Below, one piece after another: positions 10,058-18,113 of a stretch of 64,000 nt of DNA. A program made the position numbers and the translations under genes. The DNA lies in NCBI GenBank assembly GCA_016714985.1, contig JADKBS010000001.1:1-64000 (forward strand). The letters run 5' to 3'. Position 1 is the first letter of the stretch; each line of letters opens with the position of its first letter. The notes beneath the pieces were generated by a model that made no database searches, was not told the DNA's origin, and saw only the letters and a list, made by a program, of their open reading frames with translations. Source of the DNA: Saprospiraceae bacterium. GTDB lineage: Bacteria > Bacteroidota > Bacteroidia > Chitinophagales > Saprospiraceae.

Positions 10058-12271
10058 TTATTGCAACAGTAATTTCAACCTTTCCAACCCCCGCCTCGTC
10101 TCCTTCGCCCCCATCGCCCTCCTAATATCCGCCCGCTCCCGGTTGGTGATGTAAAAACTGATGGGCGACTCCTTCAATTCGTCGCTGGGGTGGTAGGTGA
10201 GGCGCACGATTTCGAGCTGGCCGGGGCCGAGCAGGTCGTGCAGGAAGCCGAGGCTGTTGTCGTGCTCGTAGTCCTGGAGGCTCATCACCTTGAAGGCGAT
10301 TTCAAGCGGGTTCAGCACGGTTTCGAGGATGCCCCGGTTGGCATCCGATTCGATTTCCCGCTGGCCCTCAAAGGAACGCACCACGACCACCACCACGCCG
10401 CTGGTGTTTTTCCGAATCCAATCCTTGAAGACGTGGATGAAACGGGTGGCCGATTTCAGCCCGAAATTGTCTCGGAACCCGGCGTCGAGCACTTGGATGG
10501 GCGGGTCGGTGGGTAGGTTAACATTCGGCAGCACATAGGGGTAGGTGGCGTTCATGCGCAGGGCCGTGGTGAAGCGCAGGCTGTCGGCGTTTTGCGGCGC
10601 ACATAAATGGCGAAAATCAACGGCGTCCACCCGTAACGAGCCGGGCTGCAACACGCCTGACGGCTCCATCATCATGTAGCGAACGGGCTGTGAAGAGATG
10701 ACCATTCGCCGCCCGTCGTTGATGATGCTCGGCGTGATGAACACCATCGGAATCTGTGCTTCCCGCTCCGGCTGGGCATAGTCGCCAATGGCCTTATCAA
10801 GGCGAAAATGGGTGTTTTCATTGAAGGTTTTCTCAAAAATATAACCCCGGTCTTTTTTGTAACGCTGTCCGCCCTGCTCGAAGCTGGCCCAGGGCAGGAA
10901 AACGTCGTTGGTGACGATGGCAAAGGAAATTGGGTTGAGCAGGTCCTTTGAAATATCGGCAACGTGCTGCCTGTGATAGAGGTCAATCGGCTCGCCCTGC
11001 TGTTTGCGCAGCACCAATTCCCGGAAGTAAGACGTGCCCATCATGCCGCCCGATGCGCCGGAAATCAGTACGGTATGCTCCATGAAGCCGCCGTTGGTCA
11101 GGCTGTCGGCTTGTTGGAGCACTTCCATCGCCCAAGTGGCCGCCTTCAGGCCGCCACCGCTCACGCAGAAGAAGACCATTTTAGGCTTTTCGCCGTTCGG
11201 CCCTGCGGCTTTTTGCTTCCATTTTTCAAGGATGGCGAGGGTGGCGGCTTTGTCGGCCTCTACGCCCTCCAAGGTACAGGTAGCTTGCAGGCTATCGGGG
11301 TGGTAAGGGCTGGTGGCGGTCTCATAGTTCAGCCCGTAGGCCTTGTTTTTATGATGGAAAAAATCGAAGCGGGTGATGAAATTGACGAGCAAGAGCAACG
11401 CCACCAAGCCCGGAATCCGCCAAGTGCCAAGCCAAAACGAAACAGCTCCCGTGACTGCGACGACCGTGCTACTGAGTAGGAAAATACTAGCGCCTGTCGG
11501 CAAACGGAAGGCAGGTCGGTCCATCAGGGCACCGAGCAGCACGAGCAGGATGAGCGTGAACAATTGCACCGTCAGGGCATTGAGGTGGTTTTGATGGAAG
11601 ACCTTTGCCAACAGCCCCTTGTCGTAGTGCGCCACGCTGCGCACGATGCGGGGGCGAAGGTTGGAGGAGAGGTAGGTGTCCACCCGCCACTGGTTGCGGT
11701 TCAAGCGGATGTCCTTGATGAAGCGGTAGTTTTCGGGGTGCTTGTGTTCTTTTTTGGAGAAACTGGTGATATCTTTGTTTGTGAAATAGAAGTACAATGC
11801 CACACAGAAAACCAGCGTTGCGAAGCCAGTGAGGAAGCCCACACTGTCCCACAGTACCTCGCCTAAGGGGCGCAACTCGTGCCACAGCCCAAACCGGATT
11901 TGGCATATAAAAAACAGCACCATGAAAGCGATGGGCAGCACCGAGTTGTTCAGCACGAACTTGGCGAACGGGCTGCCGAGCGAGGCCAAAAATGAAAAGC
12001 GGTAAGCGTTGAGCAGGTAAGTGGTCAGGTTCCAGCTCATCACCAGCCCGCCAAAGCCCATGCCCACGTAGAAAAAGCTCATGAAGCCCACCTCGCCGAG
12101 GTACTCCGGCGAAAGGAAGAGGAGACGCAGCCCAAAACCATTGCCGAAGGCACCTGTAACCATCATTACCAGCAGCAACCACACGCCAAGCAGTAGCAGG
12201 TTGCTGCGCAAATGCAGCACCACCAACTGGAACGGGAAGGAGTATAGGACGTCGGTCAGTTTCTTGCGCAT
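10058..12271 (-). CDS. Multi-pass membrane protein with patatin-like phospholipase domain
   Basis: I chose the start at 12271 (MRKKLTDVLYSFPFQLV). The frame is open further upstream, but that part runs through promoter-like and word-repeat sequence. The N-terminal half has about seven hydrophobic helices (for example LLLLGVWLLLVMMVTGAF and LTVQLFTLILLVLLGAL). The C-terminal half has the patatin catalytic set: oxyanion loop SGGGLKAA near residue 363, nucleophile elbow GASGG near 403 and Asp of LDAGFRDNFG near 594. Patatins hydrolyse acyl-lipid esters with a Ser-Asp dyad. Fusion to such a large membrane region is unusual; whether lipid in the inner or outer membrane is the substrate cannot be told. 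Confidence 0.75.
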   Translation of the reverse strand: MRKKLTDVLYSFPFQLVVLHLRSNLLLLGVWLLLVMMVTGAFGNGFGLRLLFLSPEYLGEVGFMSFFYVGMGFGGLVMSWNLTTYLLNAYRFSFLASLGSPFAKFVLNNSVLPIAFMVLFFICQIRFGLWHELRPLGEVLWDSVGFLTGFATLVFCVALYFYFTNKDITSFSKKEHKHPENYRFIKDIRLNRNQWRVDTYLSSNLRPRIVRSVAHYDKGLLAKVFHQNHLNALTVQLFTLILLVLLGALMDRPAFRLPTGASIFLLSSTVVAVTGAVSFWLGTWRIPGLVALLLLVNFITRFDFFHHKNKAYGLNYETATSPYHPDSLQATCTLEGVEADKAATLAILEKWKQKAAGPNGEKPKMVFFCVSGGGLKAATWAMEVLQQADSLTNGGFMEHTVLISGASGGMMGTSYFRELVLRKQQGEPIDLYHRQHVADISKDLLNPISFAIVTNDVFLPWASFEQGGQRYKKDRGYIFEKTFNENTHFRLDKAIGDYAQPEREAQIPMVFITPSIINDGRRMVISSQPVRYMMMEPSGVLQPGSLRVDAVDFRHLCAPQNADSLRFTTALRMNATYPYVLPNVNLPTDPPIQVLDAGFRDNFGLKSATRFIHVFKDWIRKNTSGVVVVVVRSFEGQREIESDANRGILETVLNPLEIAFKVMSLQDYEHDNSLGFLHDLLGPGQLEIVRLTYHPSDELKESPISFYITNRERADIRRAMGAKETRRGLERLKLLLQ

Positions 12272-12374
12272 CGCTGCGGCTAGTTTGAAGGGTTTGAATT
12301 GTTCGAGGTGATCGATTTGTTTGTAAGCAAAAAACGTGCTTGCAAAGTACGTCGTAAAAAGTTCAAAGGCAATG

Positions 12375-12382
12375 TACTTTTG
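12375..12382 (+). promoter_or_regulatory. Possible -7 element (TACTTTTG) for pth
   Basis: The same octamer as before rplS and fecR, 74 bp before the pth ATG. No well-spaced -33 element is obvious. Its position between divergent genes fits a promoter. Confidence 0.3.
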
Positions 12383-12456
12383 CGGCTTGTTTGAGCGTGG
12401 CCCGAACACGAGGGACTTCCCGTCCACCGTAGGCCGTCCACCGTCCATCGTTTAAC

Positions 12457-13020
12457 ATGAAATACCTCATCGCCGGCCTCGGGAACATGGGCGCCGACTA
12501 CGACAATACCCGCCACAACGTAGGTTTCGAAGTGGTGGACGTGCTGGCCAAGGAGTTTGAAGTCAAATTCAAGAACGACTCCTTGGGCGACCTTGCGGAG
12601 TTCAAGCACAAGGGCCGCACCTTCATCCTGCTGAAGCCCAGTACCTACATGAACCTGAGCGGCAAGGCCGTGCGCTACTGGCTCCAAAAGCACAATATCC
12701 CAAAGGAGAACTTGCTCGTCGTTTTGGACGACTTGAACCTTCCCTTCGGGAAAATGCGGCTGCGGGGCAATGGCTCTGACGGCGGCCACAACGGCCTGAA
12801 AAGCATTGACCAAATGACCGGCGGCAACAACTACGTCCGGCTGCGTATCGGCATCGGCGACGAGTTCCACAAGGGCCAGCAAGTGAACTACGTGCTGGGC
12901 GAGTGGGACAAAAAAGAGCAGGAGGTGCTGCCCGACATCCTGCGGCGGGCCGCCGAGGGCGTGAAGGCGTTCGGGACGATTGGGCTGTCGCTGGCGATGA
13001 ACCAAGTGAATGGAGGGTGA
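12457..13020 (+). CDS. pth: Peptidyl-tRNA hydrolase
   Basis: This 187-residue enzyme cleaves peptidyl-tRNA released by stalled ribosomes. The family residues are in place: Asn10 (GLGNMG), catalytic His20 in TRHNVG, Asn66 in YMNLSG, the DD pair at 91-92 (VVLDDLNLPFG) and Asn112 in GGHNGLKS. Length and start are normal. It is divergent from the patatin-like gene. A REP-like repeat begins directly behind the stop codon. Confidence 0.96.
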   Translation: MKYLIAGLGNMGADYDNTRHNVGFEVVDVLAKEFEVKFKNDSLGDLAEFKHKGRTFILLKPSTYMNLSGKAVRYWLQKHNIPKENLLVVLDDLNLPFGKMRLRGNGSDGGHNGLKSIDQMTGGNNYVRLRIGIGDEFHKGQQVNYVLGEWDKKEQEVLPDILRRAAEGVKAFGTIGLSLAMNQVNGG

Positions 13021-13060
13021 GGGGATTGCGGATTTACGATTGCGGATTGGGGCGGCTGCA
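13021..13060 (+). repeat. REP-like repeat directly behind pth
   Basis: A 25-bp stretch (13024-13048) made of GATTGCGGAT words is repeated exactly at 53008-53032, again directly behind a stop codon. In both copies it is followed by a GGCGGCTGC/AGTGGCTGC box. Confidence 0.75.
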
Positions 13061-13094
13061 AGGCGCTCATTTTTAATTTGAAATAACTGAACTG

Positions 13095-13676
13095 ATGTTT
13101 AAGACACCATTGGAAGAATTCATGAACGAAAACCCGGTTGGGAAAAAGCGCATCGCCCTCGACATGGACGAGGTCATCGCCGATGTGACGCCCAAGTTCC
13201 TCGACCTTTACGAACGGGACTTTGGCGAGCGCCCACCGAGGGAGGTCTGGTGGGGCAAGAAGATTTACCAACTGCCCAACGCCGCCCATATCCGGGGCTA
13301 TTTGCAAGAACCCGGCTTCTTCGCCGACCTGCCCGTGATGGAAGGCAGCCAGGAAGTGGTGAAATGGCTCACCGAGCACTTCGATGTGTACGCAGTGACC
13401 GCCGCCACCGAGTTCCGCAACTCGCTGATTGACAAGCTGGACTGGCTCGACCGCCACTTCCCCTTCATCGGCTGGCAGCGGCTCGTGCTATGCGGCGACA
13501 AGCGCATCATCCAAGCCGACTATATGATTGACGACCATGCCTGGAACTTGGAGCATTTCAAGGGGAAGGGGCTGCTTTTTACTGCTTCGCACAACGTGGA
13601 CGAGGAGCGGTTTCCGCGGGCGGAGAACTGGGGGGAGGTGAGGGCGTTTTTTGAGGGGGAACTGGGGTTAAAATAG
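13095..13676 (+). CDS. HAD-superfamily 5'(3')-deoxyribonucleotidase-like protein
   Basis: The 193-residue protein carries HAD motif I as ALDMDEVIADV (nucleophile and acid Asp at residues 21 and 23), a Ser/Thr motif II around YAVTAATEF and acidic motif IV near YMIDDHAWNLEHF. The order and size match the NT5C family, which removes phosphate from deoxyribonucleoside monophosphates. An alternative ATG (MNENPVGKKR) lies nine codons downstream. It follows pth by 74 bp, interrupted by a repeat, so co-transcription is possible but not shown. Confidence 0.8.
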   Translation: MFKTPLEEFMNENPVGKKRIALDMDEVIADVTPKFLDLYERDFGERPPREVWWGKKIYQLPNAAHIRGYLQEPGFFADLPVMEGSQEVVKWLTEHFDVYAVTAATEFRNSLIDKLDWLDRHFPFIGWQRLVLCGDKRIIQADYMIDDHAWNLEHFKGKGLLFTASHNVDEERFPRAENWGEVRAFFEGELGLK

Positions 13677-13755
13677 CATTAAAACATGACACTAGCCTTG
13701 ATTTAGCTTTGACGCCGAATTAAATTTGAGCAGTCCTTAACCTAAATCCAAAGTC

Positions 13756-14220
13756 ATGAAATCTATCACTTCTTTCAAACTATTTACTCGCCTTGCAATC
13801 ATGATGCTTTTCCTTGCTTCTTGCGAAATAGAAACCCAAAAAGATAAGTACGAGGAGCGGGTACTTGGCACTTGGGAGTTTTCGGAAGTCAAATCCTTGA
13901 AGCTGTTCGACAACCAAACCATCACCGATGACTACGAGGCAACTTTGCTCGAATTCTTATCGGATGGCTCTGTGAACGTCCTCGACAAGGACGCCATGAA
14001 GGTATTGGCTTCAGGTACTTGGGATATGGACGACGAGTACGAGACTCCCGGCGAACAAGCCGCTACCTATGTTAGTTTGGAAATACGTTTTGATGATAGC
14101 TTGAACGGCGTTGACTATTCGTTCGACCAAGCCACCATCACCCGGTTGAAAAACGGCGAATTTTGTTTCAGGGAAAATAAATTCAGCAAAAACAAGCGCG
14201 TGGAACTGAAGCGGTTCTGA
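13756..14220 (+). CDS. Lipocalin-like lipoprotein, unknown function
   Basis: The product has 154 residues with a signal ending in a lipobox (LFLASC), so it is likely a lipoprotein. The mature part begins with VLGTWEFSEVKSL and contains GTWDM and a final KRVELKRF. This resembles the small lipocalin-like lipoproteins common in Bacteroidota that start with a G-x-W motif. No ligand or role can be inferred. It is a short gene standing alone between pth/nucleotidase and a convergent outer-membrane gene. Confidence 0.6.
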   Translation: MKSITSFKLFTRLAIMMLFLASCEIETQKDKYEERVLGTWEFSEVKSLKLFDNQTITDDYEATLLEFLSDGSVNVLDKDAMKVLASGTWDMDDEYETPGEQAATYVSLEIRFDDSLNGVDYSFDQATITRLKNGEFCFRENKFSKNKRVELKRF

Positions 14221-14270
14221 CCATTGCGAAGCATGGGAACCCAATTGGGGTAAGTACAATACCTCAATTA

Positions 14271-15125
14271 TCAATCCTCCCCCCTTTTCTTTTTCGCCTC
14301 CTTCACCGTATAGCGCAGCAGTATACTAAAGGCCCAGGTCATGTCGGGGCTTTTGTAGTCGCGCAAGCCGCCTTGGTCTTGCAGCCTCTTAGGAAGGGAG
14401 GGGTTCAGCTCCTTCATGGTGCCGAAGTCGGCGGTGAGGAAGTTCGGGATGAACTTGAAGTCAAGCGATAGTTTTTTGGAGAGCGTGGCCGAGAGCGTTG
14501 GTATCAGCGCAAGGTCAATTGTGATGAGGCTGGTCTCCAGCGGGAATTCCTGGCTGGTTCGGGGTGTGCGCTTGTAACGGTAGTACGACGGCTCTATGCC
14601 ACCACTGATGCCGAAGCGGAGTTTGGCGTCTTTGTTGTTGCCGAAGTATTTGCCAAGTTCGTAGCGCATCCCGAAGGAGAACATCTTCTCGTCAAAGCCT
14701 TCCATATACCGAATTTCCTCGCCAAGCGTGTCGAGGGCGGAATAAGTTAAGATGCTCGAAGACTTGCTGAGGCCCAGCTTCGTCAGCGATATTTCATGGA
14801 AAAGGCCGTCGGCGCGCTTCACCTGTATGCTCGTCCCGATGCCGAATAGCTGACTCGGCATGTTGCTGCTAAGTTCCCGCTGTATCAGTATGGAGTCGCC
14901 TTCCTTGACGTAGAAAGTGCCGGAGTTCTTTGTAATGAATTGAAGAATAAGGCCTTTATCCTGACTGTACCGCTCGCTGATGAACTTGTAGGGTTTCAGC
15001 GCCGAGTAGTAGTTGAACATAGTGGCTGCATGTACGCTTGCTCCGATTTTCTTTTTGCTGCTTTGCGCAAAAAGGACGAATGGCAGTAGGGCAATAAAGA
15101 GGCAAAGAGTCAGTGCTTTTTTCAT
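14271..15125 (-). CDS. Putative outer-membrane barrel protein, unknown function
   Basis: The 284-residue product starts with a signal peptide (MKKALTLCLFIALLPFVLFAQ). Amphipathic stretches (FSFGMRYELGKYFG, LRFGISGGIEPSYYRY, FSILLRYTVKE) alternate with turns, as in Bacteroidota PorT/OmpW-like barrels. I do not recognise a named family. It is convergent with the lipoprotein gene at 13756 and divergent from the PhoD-like phosphatase at 15314. Confidence 0.5.
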   Translation of the reverse strand: MKKALTLCLFIALLPFVLFAQSSKKKIGASVHAATMFNYYSALKPYKFISERYSQDKGLILQFITKNSGTFYVKEGDSILIQRELSSNMPSQLFGIGTSIQVKRADGLFHEISLTKLGLSKSSSILTYSALDTLGEEIRYMEGFDEKMFSFGMRYELGKYFGNNKDAKLRFGISGGIEPSYYRYKRTPRTSQEFPLETSLITIDLALIPTLSATLSKKLSLDFKFIPNFLTADFGTMKELNPSLPKRLQDQGGLRDYKSPDMTWAFSILLRYTVKEAKKKRGED

Positions 15126-15313
15126 CGAGAAAGTGGTTTAAATTATGAAGGGTGCAAGGTAATCAAGGTTTTTAAAATGAAAACGAGGAAACAGCCAGAA
15201 GTGGTTGGCATTATTGCAGCTTTTTCACACACTTCTTTGAAATTCCAGGAGTCGCCCAATCCCAATGGGACAAATCGTAAATCTTCCTTTTACCTTTGCC
15301 AAAAATCAACGCC

Positions 15314-16873
15314 ATGACCTCATTGCGGCTGACCGCCTTTTTCCTGTTATTTTTCTCAAAAGCCGAGGCACAATCCTGGTTTTTCCCGGAGCTGCGCAAC
15401 CTTGGGGCACCAGAGTTGGCACCCTTCGAGTTCGGTGTGGCCAGCGGCGACCCCTTGCCCGATGCGGTGGTCATCTGGACGAAGCTCTTCATCGAAAGCA
15501 ACCTGCCGGAGAAGGTCCTTTGGGAAATGGCCGCCGACTCGCTTTTCCAAAACCTCGTGCAGACAGGCGAGGAGTTCACCTACGGCACCTCGGCCTATAC
15601 GGTGAAGGTGGACGTTCGCAACCTCGATGCTGGCACGACCTACTTCTATCGCTTCAAGCACGGTGACAGGTATTCGCCCATCGGGCGCACCAAAACTGCT
15701 TCGCAAAATTCGGAACTGCTGCGACTGGCCGTGATCTCCTGCGCCGATTACCAGAACGGGTTTTTCAACGCCTTCGGCGACATTGCTAAACGCAACGACC
15801 TCGACGCCGTGCTGCACCTCGGCGATTATATCTACGAATACGGCGTGTGGCGGGGCGGCCCCCGCAAGATGATGCGGAACCGGGTGCGGGAGCACATCCC
15901 CGATAAGCTCTGCACGGAACTGAAGGATTACCGCACCCGCTACGGCCAGTACCGCCTCGACCCACAGCTACGGGAAGCGCACCGCCGCCACCCGTTCATC
16001 GTTATTTGGGACGACCACGAGATAGCGAACAACGTGACTGCTGGCGGCTCTTCCGACGGTCGGGCCATCGGCGATTGGGAGGCTCGGAAGGCAGCGGCGA
16101 AGCAGGCCTATTTCGAGTGGATGCCGATTCGGGAGAACAAGGAGCGAAGCATTGTCCGCAGTTTCAGCTTCGGCGGCTTGGCCGAGCTTTGGATGCTCGA
16201 TGGCCGCCTCGAAGGCCGCAGCCAACAGGCTAAAGGCCCCAATGACCCGGCCCTGAACTCGCCCGACCGCCACATGCTCGGCTCGAAGCAGACGGATTGG
16301 TTGCTGAACGGAATGGCCGCCTCCAAGGCACGCTGGAAGATCATCGGGAACCAAGTGGTTTTCAGCCAATTGAACGACAGCAAGGTGTTTGACCGCAGGC
16401 CATCCGTGCGCATGGACCGCTGGGACGGCTACCCGGCGGAGCGGCAGCATATTTTTGATTTTGTTGAAAAAAACGGCCTTAAAAACATCGTCGTTGTGAC
16501 CGGGGACGTACACACCTCCTGGGCCTTCGAACTGACAAGAAACCCCGCCGACCCCGCCGTTTACAACCGGAAAACGGGCAAAGGCGTCGTGGGCGCCGAG
16601 TTTGTGACACCAAGCGTCACCTCGTTCAATTTTGACGACGTGGCTCCCAAGTTCATCATCGTGGAGGCTAAGCGCCGCTTCAAAAAGAAGAAAAACAACC
16701 CACACCTCCGCTTTGTGGACCTGAACCGACACGGCTACCTAACCCTCACGCTGACCCCAGAGCGGGCGCAGTCGGATTGGTACTACGTGAAGCGGAAGGA
16801 CAAAGTGGACGACCGGGTGAAGCGGAAGGCGAGCCGTTTTATTTTGTTCAATGGAAACCGGGTGGAGAAGTAA
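15314..16873 (+). CDS. PhoD-family alkaline phosphatase/phosphodiesterase
   Basis: I placed the start at the ATG at 15314, six codons after a TTG; it opens a signal peptide (MTSLRLTAFFLLFFSKAEAQ). The protein has a PhoD N-terminal domain (FEFGVASGDPLPDAVVIWTK) and the metallophosphatase motifs ISCADYQNG, VLHLGDYIYEYG, IWDDHEIANN, KIIGNQVVFSQ and VVVTGDVHTSW. PhoD enzymes release phosphate from mono- and diesters outside the cytoplasm using Ca and Fe. A hairpin repeat and the gene for a haem lipoprotein follow. Confidence 0.9.
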   Translation: MTSLRLTAFFLLFFSKAEAQSWFFPELRNLGAPELAPFEFGVASGDPLPDAVVIWTKLFIESNLPEKVLWEMAADSLFQNLVQTGEEFTYGTSAYTVKVDVRNLDAGTTYFYRFKHGDRYSPIGRTKTASQNSELLRLAVISCADYQNGFFNAFGDIAKRNDLDAVLHLGDYIYEYGVWRGGPRKMMRNRVREHIPDKLCTELKDYRTRYGQYRLDPQLREAHRRHPFIVIWDDHEIANNVTAGGSSDGRAIGDWEARKAAAKQAYFEWMPIRENKERSIVRSFSFGGLAELWMLDGRLEGRSQQAKGPNDPALNSPDRHMLGSKQTDWLLNGMAASKARWKIIGNQVVFSQLNDSKVFDRRPSVRMDRWDGYPAERQHIFDFVEKNGLKNIVVVTGDVHTSWAFELTRNPADPAVYNRKTGKGVVGAEFVTPSVTSFNFDDVAPKFIIVEAKRRFKKKKNNPHLRFVDLNRHGYLTLTLTPERAQSDWYYVKRKDKVDDRVKRKASRFILFNGNRVEK

Positions 16874-16952
16874 ATCGTGATTGGTGATTCGTGACTCGTG
16901 ATTCGGCGAGCCACGAATCACCAATCACGAATCACAATTTACGAATCACTAT
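16874..16952. repeat. Inverted word repeat (GTGATTCGTGA / TCACGAATCAC) behind the phosphatase gene
   Basis: Directly behind the stop codon, 16877-16893 pairs perfectly over 17 bp with 16912-16928, and further copies of ACGAATCAC follow. It may act as a transcript end. It has the same architecture as other repeats in the window but a different word. Confidence 0.75.
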
Positions 16953-16955
16953 TAC

Positions 16956-17369
16956 ATGAAAAAACTAATCGCATTATTCCCCCTACTTGCCATCCTCCTT
17001 TGGCAAGCCTGCAAGACCGAAAGCGGCAAGCCGCTGAACCCCAACGGCGACAGTGAGTTGGCCATCCTCATGCGGCAGATGTTCGAGGATGGGGAGCGGG
17101 TTCGGGAGCAAATCAAGAACGGGCAACCCGTGGACATCCAAGTGGATTTCGAGAAGATAATGACCGCCAAGGCCACCGATCCGACGAAGATGCAGGGTAA
17201 GGAATATCCGCATTTCGCCGCTTCTTATGTCGAGGCGATGAAGGCCCTGCGTGATGCCCCGCCCGCCGAGGCTCAGGACAAGTACTCGGCAATGGTGGCC
17301 ACCTGCATGAACTGCCACGAACAGTCGTGCCCTGGACCGATGGTGAGGATTAAGAAGTTGACACTATGA
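16956..17369 (+). CDS. Lipoprotein with a single CxxCH haem site
   Basis: The product has 137 residues. The signal ends in a lipobox (LLWQAC), predicting a lipid-anchored protein in the periplasm or at the outer membrane. One CMNCH motif close to the C-terminus would bind haem c covalently; the helical sequence before it (SYVEAMKALRDAPPAEAQDKYSAM) could fold as a four-helix cytochrome c'-like domain, which also carries CxxCH at its C-terminal end. That fold is inference. Proximity to PhoD may be accidental, since a hairpin repeat separates the two genes. Two strong palindromes follow. Confidence 0.65.
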   Translation: MKKLIALFPLLAILLWQACKTESGKPLNPNGDSELAILMRQMFEDGERVREQIKNGQPVDIQVDFEKIMTAKATDPTKMQGKEYPHFAASYVEAMKALRDAPPAEAQDKYSAMVATCMNCHEQSCPGPMVRIKKLTL

Positions 17370-17370
17370 T

Positions 17371-17423
17371 GATAGAATGGGGAGGAATAAAAATTGAAAA
17401 TTTTTATTCCTCCCCATTCTATC
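17371..17423. repeat. Perfect 25-bp-stem palindrome, first of a pair
   Basis: 17371-17395 pairs without mismatch with 17399-17423 around a GAA loop. The stem begins GATAGAATGGGG and ends AAAATT. It overlaps nothing and begins just behind the haem lipoprotein gene. Confidence 0.9.
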
Positions 17424-17426
17424 ACC

Positions 17427-17473
17427 ATATTTCGGGTTGGGGAAAATTGAAAATTTTCCCCAACCCGAAATAT
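17427..17473 (+). terminator. Perfect 22-bp-stem palindrome followed by a T run, second of a pair
   Basis: 17427-17448 pairs perfectly with 17452-17473, again with a GAA loop and the same AAAATT-GAA-AATTTT tip as the first palindrome. It is followed by GTTTTTTTTG, so it can end transcription of the haem lipoprotein gene. The outer stem sequence differs from that of the first palindrome. Confidence 0.75.
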
Positions 17474-17518
17474 GTTTTTTTTGAATGTTAAATGGCTTTG
17501 CCATTTTACGGTGTTATC

Positions 17519-18046
17519 ATGGAAAAAACAAAAATCCCCGCCCTGCTCGACGAGAAATTCAACAACATGGCCCAATGGCTGAAAACGCACCCTGCCGATA
17601 AGTGGGCGCTCGGCCCTACGGGCAAATGGACGGCTGGGCAACACATCGTCCACCTGATTCAAAGCACGAAGCCGCTCGTGCGGGCGCTTTCGTTGCCGGG
17701 CTTTGTGCTGCGCTGGAAGTTCGGCAAGGCCAACCGCCCGTCGAGGGATTACGACACCATCGTGGCCCGCTACCATGAGAAATTGGCTGCCGTCAATGGG
17801 GTTGTAGTATCGCCTTTTTCGCAGAACATGCCCGCCACGCCGCCCGAAGGAAAGGAGGCGCTCATAGCAGAACTATCGGCTTTGAACAAAAAACTGAACC
17901 GAAAAATGGCCGGGTGGTCGGATGCGCAGTTGGATAAATTGTTGGTGCCCCACCCGCTCATGGGCCGCATGACGCTGCGGGAGATTTTGATGTGGAATGC
18001 GTATCATACGGAGCATCATCATGGGATTTTGGTGAAGAGTTATTGA
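17519..18046 (+). CDS. DinB/DUF1569-type putative metal-dependent protein
   Basis: I chose the ATG at 17519 (MEKTKIPALLDEKFNNMAQW); a start at 17492 would run out of the upstream hairpin region. The DinB four-helix-bundle signature is present: a His in GKWTAGQHIVHL and a C-terminal cluster YHTEHHHGIL, where the three conserved histidines bind a divalent metal. Family members transfer thiols or act as damage-induced proteins, but most are uncharacterised. The gene is flanked by the twin palindromes and the convergent HMG-CoA reductase fusion. Confidence 0.7.
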   Translation: MEKTKIPALLDEKFNNMAQWLKTHPADKWALGPTGKWTAGQHIVHLIQSTKPLVRALSLPGFVLRWKFGKANRPSRDYDTIVARYHEKLAAVNGVVVSPFSQNMPATPPEGKEALIAELSALNKKLNRKMAGWSDAQLDKLLVPHPLMGRMTLREILMWNAYHTEHHHGILVKSY

Positions 18047-18113
18047 CGAATTGTTTTGCTTTCAAGCATAAACGGCAATTGAAGTACTCAAATAATCAAA
18101 TCGCTTATGGGCA

